From assembly GCA_903882285.1 (NCBI GenBank), contig CAIRWM010000020.1:1-49614 (forward strand): DNA of 49,614 nucleotides. Reading direction: 5' to 3'. This document shows, in pieces, positions 15,405 to 23,982 of the stretch. A program made the position numbers and the translations under genes. Within the stretch, counting starts at the first letter, position 1; each line of letters starts with the position of its first letter. The notes under the pieces were generated by a model, which was given only the letters and a program-made list of their open reading frames with translations, had not been told where the DNA came from and did no database searches. The stretch comes from an uncultured cyanobacterium. GTDB lineage: Bacteria > Cyanobacteriota > Cyanobacteriia > PCC-6307 > Cyanobiaceae.

Positions 15405-16654
15405 ATCCGCTGATCGAGGAACCGCAGGCCTGGCTGGCGCTGCTGCTTCGCCCGGGCGTGCTGCTGCAGGGCGTTTTGCTGGTTTTAGCGCTGTTGGTGA
15501 TGGGCCGTCTGCGCCGCCGCTCCGCCTGGCTGGCCGCGCTCCCGCCGGGGGTGCCCCTGCTGCCCCTGCTGCCCCTGCTCGGCCTGGCGCTTGCTCTAGC
15601 CGGCCAGCGCTGGGGCCTGGTGCTGCTCACAGCCGACATCGTGGCGGTGTGGCTGCTGCTGCGCCTCGTGGAGACCAAGCTCCTGGTCCGCTTGTTGCCG
15701 CCTGACCAGCTGCGGTTGCTGGTGAGCCGCCTGTTGCGGCCGCTGTTCCTGCTGGGAGTGGTGCTGGTGGTCCTCGACGCCCTCGGCAGCCTCCAGTCCT
15801 TGGCGGCGCAGCCGCTGGGGATTTGGTTCGGCACGCCAATCCAGCTCGGACGCCTGGTCGAGGTGCTGCTGGTGCTCTATCTGGTGGGGGTGGGCTCTGA
15901 GCTGCCGGCGATCTGGCTGGGCTGGCTGGCCCAGCGCGGTCTTGACCTCAGCCACAGCGGCCGCCGCGCCCTCAGCCTGGTGATCCGTTACGTGCTGGTG
16001 GCGCTGGGTATCATCTGGGCCCTGCAGCGGCTCGGCATCAACCAGAGCGGACTGCTGGCTGTGGCGGGCGGGCTGTCGGTGGGCCTCGGCTTCGGCGTCA
16101 AGGAGGTGTTTTCCAACTTCATCTCCGGCCTATGGCTGCTCTTCGAGGGCTCGGTGCGTCCCGGCGAGGTGCTGATGCTCGATGGCGAGGCCTGCGAGGT
16201 ACGGCGTCTCGGCCTGCGGGCCGCCACCCTCTGGCGCGGCAGTGACAACGCCGAATTGGTGGTGCCCAACCAGACCTTCTTCACCCAAACCACCACCACC
16301 TACACCCGCAGCGATCGCATGCGCCGCTGCCGCTTCGAACTGGTGGTGCCAGCAATCTGGCCGCCCCAGTCGATCATAAAATTGCTCGAGAGCCTTGTCG
16401 CCGAACACCTCGAGGTGATCGCCCAGCCGCCCCCCCATGCACGTCTGATCGGTTTTGATAAGGATCAGAACCGCTTCGGACTCAGTTTCTCGATTGCCGA
16501 TCCGCTGATCGCCAGCCGCATCACATCGCAGCTTCGGCTCCAGGCGTGGGAGATGTTCCAGCGCCGGGGTATCTTCACCCAGCCTCCGCTGGAGGATGAG
16601 GCGATTTTGGCCAGAGAGGCCGCCGAGCCACCGCCAAAGCCCTCCGACTCCTAG
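15401..16654 (+). CDS. Mechanosensitive channel, MscS family
   Basis: 417 residues. About five hydrophobic helices precede the MscS core: VIRYVLVALGIIWALQRLGI, then the pore helix LLAVAGGLSVGLGFGVKEVFSNFISG with its Gly/Ala pattern, the beta domain SVRPGEVLMLDGEACEVRRL and ATLWRGSDNAELVVPNQTFF. These open under membrane tension to release osmolytes. The long N-terminal membrane region puts it with MscK-like medium-length members. Translation is coupled to the binding lipoprotein by ATGA overlap. It ends four bases into the convergent FUSC-like gene. The residues after 390 are a charged tail. Confidence 0.92.
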   Translation: MNPLIEEPQAWLALLLRPGVLLQGVLLVLALLVMGRLRRRSAWLAALPPGVPLLPLLPLLGLALALAGQRWGLVLLTADIVAVWLLLRLVETKLLVRLLPPDQLRLLVSRLLRPLFLLGVVLVVLDALGSLQSLAAQPLGIWFGTPIQLGRLVEVLLVLYLVGVGSELPAIWLGWLAQRGLDLSHSGRRALSLVIRYVLVALGIIWALQRLGINQSGLLAVAGGLSVGLGFGVKEVFSNFISGLWLLFEGSVRPGEVLMLDGEACEVRRLGLRAATLWRGSDNAELVVPNQTFFTQTTTTYTRSDRMRRCRFELVVPAIWPPQSIIKLLESLVAEHLEVIAQPPPHARLIGFDKDQNRFGLSFSIADPLIASRITSQLRLQAWEMFQRRGIFTQPPLEDEAILAREAAEPPPKPSDS

Positions 16655-17628
16655 TTGTCCCCTGCCCTTCGCCGTTCGAAGAGCAGCGCAACCGTCAGGG
16701 CCAGACCGCAGCCCATCAGGTAGTCGATCCAGCGGCTCGGAACGTACCAATCGGTGAGAGCGCCGTAGCCGGCGAATGTGACCCCACTCGAGATCAGGGC
16801 GGTGCGCAAGTTCGCCCCCAGCCCCAGACCTTCCATCAAGGCGGTGGTCCCGCCCATCACCAGGCCGATCGCCACGCTGTTGACTCCGAGGGTGTTGAAC
16901 ACCAGCCAGGGCATCAGCACTCCCAGGCTGACGCCGATCATGCGGTCGCGCACGCGGGCCAGGGTGGCGGCGAGGTGTTCGTTGAGCAGCAGCACCACGC
17001 CGAAGTACAGGTACTTAGGGTTCACCGCCCCCAGGCCCAGGCCGATGCTCAGCGCTAGGGCGGCCACGACCAGCTTGCGCCAGAAGAAGGGATCGGCGAA
17101 GCGCTCGGCGATCGACCGCGGCGGCATTGTCGACTCCGGCTCAGCGGCCTTCGCCTCCTCGGCCCCGGCTCTGGCCAGGTCGCCGGGCAGGCGCAGCAGC
17201 GCCTGCAGCCCGACCCCGAATCCGAGGCCGATCAGCACCGCCAGCAGCTCGTGCCAGGCCGAGAGCCAGGTGGCGTTGCCGGAGAGCAGCGGCAGCACCG
17301 CCACTACGCCGAGGATGCCCCGGACCATCGCCAGCTTGTCGGGCAGGGCTTGGCCGAGGCTCAGGGCGATGGCACTCACCACCGCGAACTGCCACACCGG
17401 CGGGGCCTCGATCAGCGGTTTGAGAAAGGTGCCAAGTCCCAGGCCCAGCGCCACCACCAAAGGCAGCAGCACCAGCAGGGCCGGCGGCCAGCGCCCGAAA
17501 TCGGGCCGTACGATCACCGCCGCCAGCACCACGCCGTAGGCGCCGCCGCCACCGAGTCCGAGGGTGTGGCAGACGGCCCAGGTGAGGCCGCAGGCCAGGC
17601 TCACGACCAGGATCAGGCGAAGGCTCAA
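16651..17628 (-). CDS. FUSC-like inner-membrane transporter
   Basis: 325 residues with about 12 hydrophobic segments in two blocks of six (residues about 4-145 and 187-320), split by a charged cytoplasmic loop (ARAGAEEAKAAEPES). FUSC-family features include GGGGAYGVVLAAVIVRPDFG and, in the second half, VNPKYLYFGVVLLLNEHLAA with RVRDRMIGVSLGV. FUSC proteins such as AaeB are inner-membrane parts of aromatic-acid efflux pumps; this one is half their length because the large cytosolic domain is absent. Its start overlaps the stop of the small membrane protein (ATGA), which itself follows an HlyD gene. The substrate is unknown. Confidence 0.8.
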   Translation of the reverse strand: MSLRLILVVSLACGLTWAVCHTLGLGGGGAYGVVLAAVIVRPDFGRWPPALLVLLPLVVALGLGLGTFLKPLIEAPPVWQFAVVSAIALSLGQALPDKLAMVRGILGVVAVLPLLSGNATWLSAWHELLAVLIGLGFGVGLQALLRLPGDLARAGAEEAKAAEPESTMPPRSIAERFADPFFWRKLVVAALALSIGLGLGAVNPKYLYFGVVLLLNEHLAATLARVRDRMIGVSLGVLMPWLVFNTLGVNSVAIGLVMGGTTALMEGLGLGANLRTALISSGVTFAGYGALTDWYVPSRWIDYLMGCGLALTVALLFERRRAGDN

Positions 17629-17828
17629 GAGCGGGGCGCCAGGCTGCGCAGCAGGCCCACCAGCAGGCTGATCAGCAGCAACGCCAGCCAGAACCAGAGT
17701 CGCGGCGGCTCACTGCGCTGGCAGAGCAGCAGCAGGCCCAGGCTGATCCAGGGCCACGGCGCTAGCCAGGGGGCCAGCAGAGGCGAACGACGGCGGCCGG
17801 GCGGGGAAGGAGGGCGGCTTTCGCTCAT
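17625..17828 (-). CDS. Small two-helix membrane protein between HlyD and FUSC genes
   Basis: 67 residues from ATG 17828 (MSESRPPSPPGRRRSPL). Two hydrophobic stretches, APWLAPWPWISLGLLLLC and LWFWLALLLISLLVGLL, are joined by a short polar turn (QRSEPPR). The gene overlaps HlyD upstream and the FUSC gene downstream by four bases each, so all three are co-translated. The size, two-helix form and placement recall AaeX (DUF1656), the small subunit gene of the AaeXAB pump, although I see no clear sequence match. An accessory subunit of the pump is the natural inference. Confidence 0.7.
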   Translation of the reverse strand: MSESRPPSPPGRRRSPLLAPWLAPWPWISLGLLLLCQRSEPPRLWFWLALLLISLLVGLLRSLAPRS

Positions 17829-19102
17829 CCGCGGGCTCCGGCGATCCAACGCCAGAAGGGCAGCAGGTAGCTGAGCGGCGCGCGCTTCTCCACCTCCGCC
17901 TCCACCTCGGTCGGCGTGCGCTGGGGCAAGGGGCGAGCGGGTCCTTGGCCACGGGTCCAGGCAAGGCCGGAAGGGGTGTCAGCCACCTTCAGCCGCACCA
18001 CCCCCAGCACCAGTGGCGCGCCGGTGCGTCCCGGAAGCTGGGCGGTGAGGTCGCCGCCGTCGCCGAAGGACTTCTGGCGGGCGCTCGCCATCAGGTTGGC
18101 GGCCTCCTCCTGGCTGCCCACGGCGGCCCCCACGTCAGCAACGTCGACGCTTTCGCTCGAGAGGCTCAGTAATCGGCCGGGCACCAGGCCATAGCGCTGC
18201 TCGGCGCTGCCGAAGCTGTCGCGGCTGAGCAGCTGGGGATTGAGCATCACCTCATCGCCCACCTCCAGGCGGCTGGAGTCGGCAACGGTGAATAACACAA
18301 GGGCAAGCTTTCCGGCTTGGTGGCTTTGCAAGCCGATGCTGCCCAGTCTCTGGCCCGGCGCCACCGCCTGTCCCGGCACCACCGCCAGATCGAGCAGCCG
18401 GCCGCTGGCCGGGCTGAACACCTCCTGGCTGAGCTGCTCGCTCAGCAATGTTGCCCGCTGGGCCTCCAGCTGGGCCGCCTGGGCCAGCAGACCGGCGCGC
18501 TGCGCACGCAGCTCGGCGCTCTGGGCGTCGACGGTACTGAGGTCGGCCCGGTTGCGTAGGAAGAGATCCTGTGCTCCCACCCACAGCGGGCTGTAGCGGG
18601 CGATCACATCCTCGCGCCGCAGCTCCTCCAGGGCGCGCAGCTGTTGGCCCACGGGCTTGTTGGTGCTCTCAATCTGGTGCCGGCGCATGGCCAGGGCCCG
18701 CTGTTGATCCTCGATTGCCTGGGCCTGCACTGCCAGCACCTGGCGCTGCCGACTCACCGCCGACAGGCGGGCCGTGGTGACGCCTGGATCCACCACCCCC
18801 AACATGCCGCCGCCGGGGGCCTGCTGTCCCACCTGGCTCAGGGTCAGCAACAGCTGCCCTGCGCGAACCTCCTCGCCGACGCTGGCCCTGAGGGCCTGGA
18901 CCTCGCCGGGGCCGCGCGCGTAGAAGCCGCGTCGGCTGTCGGGGGGGGACATCAGTCCCATGCCCCGCACCAGCACGGGAATCGTGGGCCTGCTGGCCCA
19001 CTGCAGTGTGAGCAGGCTGACCACCAGCATCGGCAGAGCGCGGTATAGCGTCGGCAGTGCGCCATACAACCGCTCAAAGCCTGAGGCCGGGGAATGGCTC
19101 AT
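17825..19102 (-). CDS. HlyD-type membrane fusion (adaptor) protein
   Basis: About 425 residues from ATG 19102. One N-terminal membrane anchor (LPMLVVSLLTLQWASRPTIP) is followed by a split lipoyl domain (GFYARGPGEVQALRASVGEE and FSPASGRLLDLAVVPGQAV), a long alpha-helical hairpin rich in Gln/Ala/Leu (about 120-245), and beta-barrel domains. The C-terminal RAPLSYLLPFWRW resembles the ending of NHLM-type bacteriocin secretion adaptors. Adaptors link an inner-membrane transporter to a TolC channel. Here the partner in the operon is FUSC-like, and a TolC gene is divergent, 79 bases away. No ABC exporter or precursor peptide is visible. Confidence 0.9.
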   Translation of the reverse strand: MSHSPASGFERLYGALPTLYRALPMLVVSLLTLQWASRPTIPVLVRGMGLMSPPDSRRGFYARGPGEVQALRASVGEEVRAGQLLLTLSQVGQQAPGGGMLGVVDPGVTTARLSAVSRQRQVLAVQAQAIEDQQRALAMRRHQIESTNKPVGQQLRALEELRREDVIARYSPLWVGAQDLFLRNRADLSTVDAQSAELRAQRAGLLAQAAQLEAQRATLLSEQLSQEVFSPASGRLLDLAVVPGQAVAPGQRLGSIGLQSHQAGKLALVLFTVADSSRLEVGDEVMLNPQLLSRDSFGSAEQRYGLVPGRLLSLSSESVDVADVGAAVGSQEEAANLMASARQKSFGDGGDLTAQLPGRTGAPLVLGVVRLKVADTPSGLAWTRGQGPARPLPQRTPTEVEAEVEKRAPLSYLLPFWRWIAGARG

Positions 19103-19180
19103 GCGCACGCCGAACTCTGGGCGACTTTAGGGGCTTTGGCGCGTAGGGTCTTGCCGTTTGCCACTGAGGCCGCGCCACCC

Positions 19181-20686
19181 GTGCCTTCCCCCCTGGTGTT
19201 GCTGTCCATGGGGCTGCTTGTCGGCCTGCTGCCTCTGGGAATGGCTCCCGCTTCCCCCGCCGGCGCCGCCCCACCCATTCCACACCCGGCCCGTCCCGTC
19301 CTCGCGCAGCCGCCCAGTCCTGCTGTGCAGCCCAGCCCTGCGGAGCAGAAGCTCAGCTTGCGCCGGGTGCTGGAGCTGGGACTGCCCGCCTCGGCCAGGC
19401 TGGAGCGCGCCGATCGTCAGATCGCCCGTGACGAGGCCCTGGTCCAGGTCAACCGGGCCCTGCGCCTTCCCCAACTCAACCTGGTCGGCGCCGCCAGTTA
19501 CACCCAGGTGGGCACTTCCGTGGGGGTGCTCACCAACCTGCCCACCTTTGGCGATCTCAGCCTGTCGCTGCAGCAGAACGGCTATGCCGTGCTCCAGAAC
19601 AGCTTTGCCAATGCGGGGCTGCTGCTTGATGTGGATTTGCTGCCCCTCCGGCAGGGGTCTCTGCTGGCGGCCAGCCGGGCGTCGGCCGCCAGCAGCCGTT
19701 CCTCCCTACTGGAAACCGAGCGTCAAGTCGGCTTCGAGCTGGTCAGCAGCTATCACCAGCTGCAGCTCAGCCAGGCCCTAGTGCCCGTCTGGGAGGCGGC
19801 CTTGGTGGCCTCGACGGCCCTGGAGCGGGATGCTGAACGGATTCAGCGCCGGGGGCTGGCGGCCCGGATCGATGTGCTGCGGGCCCGGGCCCTGCGGGCG
19901 GGAGACGTGCGCGGGCTCGCCGAGGCCCAGGCCCAGTTGGCCCAGAGCCAGGACCAGCTGGCCATCCTGTTGGCCTGGGCGCTGCCATCGAAGCCCCTGG
20001 CCAGTGATCCGATCGAGGACCAGCCTGCCTGGCCAAACGATCTGGAGCGCACCCTGGGCGAGGCACTGCAGGCGCGCCCCCTGTTGCAGTCGCTGCGGTT
20101 GCAGCAGCAGGCCCAGCGGCAGCAGGCCCGGGCCGCCCGCGCCGGCCTCTACCCCTCCATCGCGCTGGTGGCCGGGGGCGGCTTCAGCGGCGACCGCCTG
20201 GCGGCGCCGGTGCTGAATCAGGGGGGGCAGGTCAATGGCCCCTTGACGCTGCCCTTGCCCGCCCTCGAGCAAAGCGCCAACGCCTCGGGGTCTTTTTACA
20301 ATTGGGGGGTGGCCCTGTTGGTGCGCCAGCCGCTCTACGACGGTGGACGCTCCGCCTCCGGCGCCGCAGTGGCCGAGCGGGAGGCTGCACTGCTCCAGGC
20401 GGACGAGGAGCTCGCTCGGCGCCAGATCCGCGACAGTGTCGCCCAGGCCTGGAATCGGCTGGCGGCAGCTCCTGAGGCGATCGCCGCCGGCCGCGAGGCC
20501 GTACGGGCTGGCGAGCGGGCACTGCGCGATGCCCAGCTGCGCTACCGGGCGATGGTGGAACCGCTGACGGAGGTGCTGCTGGTGCAGCGCGATCTGCTGG
20601 CGGCTCGGGCCAGCCTGCTGACGAACCTTACCCGCCAGGCGATCGACCGGGCCGTGCTGGTGCGGGAGACCGGGCGCGAGCCCTGA
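19181..20686 (+). CDS. TolC-family outer-membrane efflux protein
   Basis: About 501 residues from GTG 19181. Signal peptide VLLSMGLLVGLLPLGMAPAS, a Pro/Ala-rich linker, then two OEP repeats. Each repeat has long helices: LSLRRVLELGLPASARLERA and VNRALRLPQLNLVGAASYT in the first; LGEALQARPLLQSLRLQQQA and GVALLVRQPLYDGGRSASGA in the second. RQPLYDGGR is the classic OEP beta-strand motif. It forms a trimeric channel for adaptor-linked efflux or type I secretion. Upstream TTG codons (19136, 19151) and the ATG at 19208 are alternative starts; the open frame to 19094 would overlap HlyD. Very likely the outer-membrane partner of the divergent HlyD-FUSC operon. Confidence 0.9.
   Translation: MPSPLVLLSMGLLVGLLPLGMAPASPAGAAPPIPHPARPVLAQPPSPAVQPSPAEQKLSLRRVLELGLPASARLERADRQIARDEALVQVNRALRLPQLNLVGAASYTQVGTSVGVLTNLPTFGDLSLSLQQNGYAVLQNSFANAGLLLDVDLLPLRQGSLLAASRASAASSRSSLLETERQVGFELVSSYHQLQLSQALVPVWEAALVASTALERDAERIQRRGLAARIDVLRARALRAGDVRGLAEAQAQLAQSQDQLAILLAWALPSKPLASDPIEDQPAWPNDLERTLGEALQARPLLQSLRLQQQAQRQQARAARAGLYPSIALVAGGGFSGDRLAAPVLNQGGQVNGPLTLPLPALEQSANASGSFYNWGVALLVRQPLYDGGRSASGAAVAEREAALLQADEELARRQIRDSVAQAWNRLAAAPEAIAAGREAVRAGERALRDAQLRYRAMVEPLTEVLLVQRDLLAARASLLTNLTRQAIDRAVLVRETGREP
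20477..20484. repeat. HIP1 octamer GCGATCGC (one of at least seven)
   Basis: The highly iterated palindrome GCGATCGC, typical of many cyanobacterial genomes, is found here and at 25487, 27981, 31624, 33158, 35854 and 46751, mostly inside genes. About two would be expected by composition in 50 kb, so it is enriched a few-fold. Confidence 0.8.
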
Positions 20687-20694
20687 ATCTCGCG
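20675..20694. terminator. Hairpin between convergent tolC and glgB
   Basis: CGCGAG (20675-20680) and CTCGCG (20689-20694) form a 6-bp stem with an eight-base loop spanning the tolC stop, 5 bases from the glgB stop. Placement suggests a bidirectional end; no T-run is present. Confidence 0.4.
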
Positions 20695-20699
20695 GTGCT

Positions 20700-23018
20700 T
20701 CAGCCGTCTGCCGGCTCGAGGCCGGGGAGCTTGCCGGCCTGAGCCCGCTCGGCGCTGCGCCGCTCATCGCGCCGCAGTACCAGCACACTCAGGGGGGGCA
20801 GGCAGAGCTCGAGCGAGTTCTCGTAGCTGTGCATCGCCCAGGCCTCGGTGAACTTGCCGCCCAGGTTGCCCAGGTTGCTGCCGCCGTAGCGGCTGCTGTC
20901 GGTGTTGAAGGCCTCTTCGTAGTACCCCTCCAGGGGCACGCCGACGCGATAGTGCGAGTGGCTCTGGGGCGTGAAGTTGGCCACCACCACGACCCAGCGA
21001 CCGCTGCCGGCATCTCGGCGCATGAAGCTGATCACGGAGTGGCTCTCGTCATTGCAGTCGATCCACTGGAAGCCGAACTGGTCGAAGTCGTTGGCCCAGA
21101 GGGCCGACTCCGATTTGTAGAAGCCGTTGAGGTCGTCGACCAGGTGCTGCAGCCCCTGGTGGGGCTCGTGCTGCAGCAGATCCCATTGCAGATCGCCCCA
21201 GACATTCCATTCGGCCCGCTGACCGAACTCCATGCCCATGAAAATCGTCTTCTTGCCCGGGTGGGTCCACATGTAGGCCAGCAGGGCGCGCACGTTGGCG
21301 AACTTCTGCCAGTCATCGCCAGGCATCTTGTGGAGCAGGTTGCTCTTTCCGTGCACCACTTCGTCGTGGCTGAGGGCGAGCATGAAATTCTCGGTGAAGG
21401 CGTACCAGATCGAGAAGGTGACGTTGTTCTGGTGGAACTGGCGGAACCACGGATCGAGCTCGAAGTAATCGAGCATGTCATGCATCCAGCCCATGTTCCA
21501 CTTGAGGTTGAAACCGAGACCACCGATGTCGGTGGGCTGGGTCACCATGGGCCAGGTGGTCGATTCCTCGGCGATTGATAGGGCACCGGGGAAGTGCTGG
21601 AAGAGCACGTGATTGGCCTGTTGCAGGAAGGTGACGGCTTCGGTGTTCTCGCGGCCGCCGTGCTCATTGGCCACCCACTCGCCATCTGGACGCAGATAAT
21701 CGCGGTATAGCATCGAGGCCACCGCGTCGACACGGATGCCATCGATGTGGAACTCCTCGAACCAATACACCAGGTTCGCGACCAGGAAGTTGCGCACCTC
21801 ATTGCGGCTGTAGTTGAAGATCAGCGTGCCCCATTCCTTGTGCTCACCGATGCGGGGATCGGCATGCTCGTAGAGGTGCTGACCATCGAAGAAGGCCAGG
21901 CCATGGGCATCCTTGGGAAAGTGTCCCGGCACCCAATCAAGGATCACGCCGATCCCTTCGGCATGGCAGCGATCAACGAAGGCGCGGAATTCATGCGGGC
22001 TGCCGAAACGGCTGGTGGGGGCATACCAGCCCGTCACCTGGTACCCCCAGGAGCCATCGAAGGGATGCTCCGAGATCGGCATCAGCTCAATGTGGGTGAA
22101 GCCCCGAGCCTTGACGTAGGGGATCACCCGATCGGCCAGTTCGGGATAGGTGAGCAGCCGGGCTCCCGGCTTGAGATCGGCCGCGGGCACCACGGCCCGG
22201 GCCGTGCCATCGGCCTCGCGAAAGGGCTCATCAGCGGAGCCGTGCATCCAGCTGCCGAGGTGCATCTCGTAGACCGAGATCGGCTGATCGAGCGGGTTGC
22301 GGCTGTCGCGCTCCCGCATCCAGCTGGCGTCGTTCCAGGTGTAGCCACCCAGTTCTGCCACCACCGAGCCGTGATTCGGACGCACCTCATGCCGGAAGCC
22401 ATAGGGATCCGCTTTCTGGTAGCAGTGCCCGTTCTGGGCCCGTACCTCGTATTTGTAGATCGTGCCTGCCGTCAGGTCCGGAACGAACAGCTCCCAGCTG
22501 CCGCCGACCCGTTGCTGCATCGGGTGGTGACGACCATCCCAGCCGTTGAAGTCTCCCAGGATCGAGACACTGCGGGCATTCGGGGCCCACAGGCAGAACT
22601 GCACGCCGGCGACGCCATCCCGTTCGCCCATATGGGCTCCCATCCGTTTCCAGATGTGATGGTGATTGCCCTCGGCGAAGAGATGGCGGTCCATCTCGCC
22701 CATCCACTCGTGGCGGAAGGCCCAGGGGTCGTGCTGTTCGTGCTCAATGCCACCCCGGCGCACCCAGACGCGGTAGTGGCAGCCGGGGTCCGAGCCCAGT
22801 TCGGCCTCAAAGATCCAGGGGTGATGGGGGGTGGCCATGGGCAGCCGCTGGTCTCCCAGCAGCAGGTCCACCTGCTCGGCATCGGGCATCCAGACCCGCA
22901 CGACCCACACACCACCATCCAGGGGTTGCGGACCCAGCACGGCAAAGGGGTGGTCGTGACGGCACTCGGCCAGCCTCTGGGCATCGTCGACCATCCAATC
23001 GAGGCTGAGCAGAGCCAT
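20700..23018 (-). CDS. glgB: 1,4-alpha-glucan branching enzyme
   Basis: 772 residues, full length. An N-terminal CBM48 pair (about 20-220, including [20 protein letters not shown]) precedes the GH13 barrel. Catalytic regions seen in order: [23 protein letters not shown] (nucleophile Asp), IAEESTTW (acid/base Glu) and [13 protein letters not shown]. The C-terminal beta domain ends [11 protein letters not shown]. It introduces alpha-1,6 branches into glycogen, the cyanobacterial carbon store. The ATG start gives [20 protein letters not shown]. It is a single gene, convergent with tolC; no other glg gene is in the window. Confidence 0.97.
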   Translation of the reverse strand: MALLSLDWMVDDAQRLAECRHDHPFAVLGPQPLDGGVWVVRVWMPDAEQVDLLLGDQRLPMATPHHPWIFEAELGSDPGCHYRVWVRRGGIEHEQHDPWAFRHEWMGEMDRHLFAEGNHHHIWKRMGAHMGERDGVAGVQFCLWAPNARSVSILGDFNGWDGRHHPMQQRVGGSWELFVPDLTAGTIYKYEVRAQNGHCYQKADPYGFRHEVRPNHGSVVAELGGYTWNDASWMRERDSRNPLDQPISVYEMHLGSWMHGSADEPFREADGTARAVVPAADLKPGARLLTYPELADRVIPYVKARGFTHIELMPISEHPFDGSWGYQVTGWYAPTSRFGSPHEFRAFVDRCHAEGIGVILDWVPGHFPKDAHGLAFFDGQHLYEHADPRIGEHKEWGTLIFNYSRNEVRNFLVANLVYWFEEFHIDGIRVDAVASMLYRDYLRPDGEWVANEHGGRENTEAVTFLQQANHVLFQHFPGALSIAEESTTWPMVTQPTDIGGLGFNLKWNMGWMHDMLDYFELDPWFRQFHQNNVTFSIWYAFTENFMLALSHDEVVHGKSNLLHKMPGDDWQKFANVRALLAYMWTHPGKKTIFMGMEFGQRAEWNVWGDLQWDLLQHEPHQGLQHLVDDLNGFYKSESALWANDFDQFGFQWIDCNDESHSVISFMRRDAGSGRWVVVVANFTPQSHSHYRVGVPLEGYYEEAFNTDSSRYGGSNLGNLGGKFTEAWAMHSYENSLELCLPPLSVLVLRRDERRSAERAQAGKLPGLEPADG

Positions 23019-23083
23019 GGCCGAGCGGCAAAGAGCGCGATCGGAGCCTAGGCCTCCTCAGGTCGCATCGATACCGCGGCGCC

Positions 23084-23959
23084 TCAATGGCGGTGGCTGC
23101 TGCTGCCGACCGGGGTTGCCGGGGTGGGACCCGCCGGATCGGTGGGGAAGTCGACGCCCACGATCTGATTCCTGGAATCGAGGATCACGAACAGGTTGTC
23201 AGTGAGCCGATTGAACTCGGTGTTGACGATCACCAGCTTCATGTCTGCGGTGCTCTCCGCCTTGGAGATCCGGCGCACCTTGACGAAATTGCCGGTGATG
23301 CGCTGCAGGTTCTGCCACTTCCTCTGCAGGGCGGCCTGGGGGATCTCCTCCTGGAGCGTGGGGCTCAGAAAGCTGCTGGCGGAGATGAAGTGGCCGTTGG
23401 TGAGGGCGGCCATGAAGTCCCGCACCACCACCTCCGCCGCCTTGTCGGTGGCATCGAAGTGGTAGCCCTCCAGCTTGCCGTCGGCATTGATCACCATCAG
23501 CAGGTCGCGGCGGCCGGCGCTGGTCTGCAGGATCACCTCGACGCCACTGGAGTCGTAACCCGGCTGGATCGTGGTGATCGTCCAGCTCAGCAGGCGGGGC
23601 ATGGTCTTCATGGAGATCGCCACCATCGCCGGGCTGCTCACCCGCTGCAGGCTCGGGGCGAACTGGGCGAAGCGGGCATTGGCATCGCCGTTCTGCAGGG
23701 CCGTGAGGATGCGCTCGGCGGCGGCGCGGGCCTTGACCTCCATCTGGGCGGCACTGGGCCGGGGGGTTCTGGGAGGCGCCGGGACGATGGTCGGGATGGC
23801 TGTCGGGACTGCCGTTGGGGCGGCTGCGGGGATCTGGGCCCGGCTTGGGCTGGCGATGGCCAACAGCGGCAGGCTGGTGCCGCCCAGCAGCGCCAGCCCG
23901 ATCAGACCATGGCGGAACCTGCTGGGGCGGATCCTGCGGGCAACGGTCGGGCGGCGCAT
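23084..23959 (-). CDS. Secreted DUF3887-domain protein
   Basis: 291 residues. After a basic N-terminus (RRPTVARRIRPSRFRHG) a signal segment GLIGLALLGGTSLPLLAIAS leads to a Pro/Thr/Ala linker (about 45-70). Two similar alpha/beta modules follow: KARAAAERILTALQNGDANA, with VEVILQTSAGRRDLLMVINA; and DKAAEVVVRDFMAALTNGHF, with MKLVIVNTEFNRLTDNLFVI and QIVGVDFP. These match DUF3887, a cystatin/NTF2-like module whose role is unclear. The protein ends with a short His/Ser tail. It is separated from the CocE hydrolase upstream by 23 bases, so co-transcription is likely. Confidence 0.78.
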   Translation of the reverse strand: MRRPTVARRIRPSRFRHGLIGLALLGGTSLPLLAIASPSRAQIPAAAPTAVPTAIPTIVPAPPRTPRPSAAQMEVKARAAAERILTALQNGDANARFAQFAPSLQRVSSPAMVAISMKTMPRLLSWTITTIQPGYDSSGVEVILQTSAGRRDLLMVINADGKLEGYHFDATDKAAEVVVRDFMAALTNGHFISASSFLSPTLQEEIPQAALQRKWQNLQRITGNFVKVRRISKAESTADMKLVIVNTEFNRLTDNLFVILDSRNQIVGVDFPTDPAGPTPATPVGSSSHRH

Positions 23960-23982
23960 CGACGGAGGACGAACGAGTCGGA

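Noticed and set aside
17825..20686. Bacteriocin (NHLM) export cluster
   Set aside because: HlyD has an NHLM-like ending, but no peptidase-ABC exporter, precursor peptide or modification enzyme is present; the operon partner is FUSC-like.
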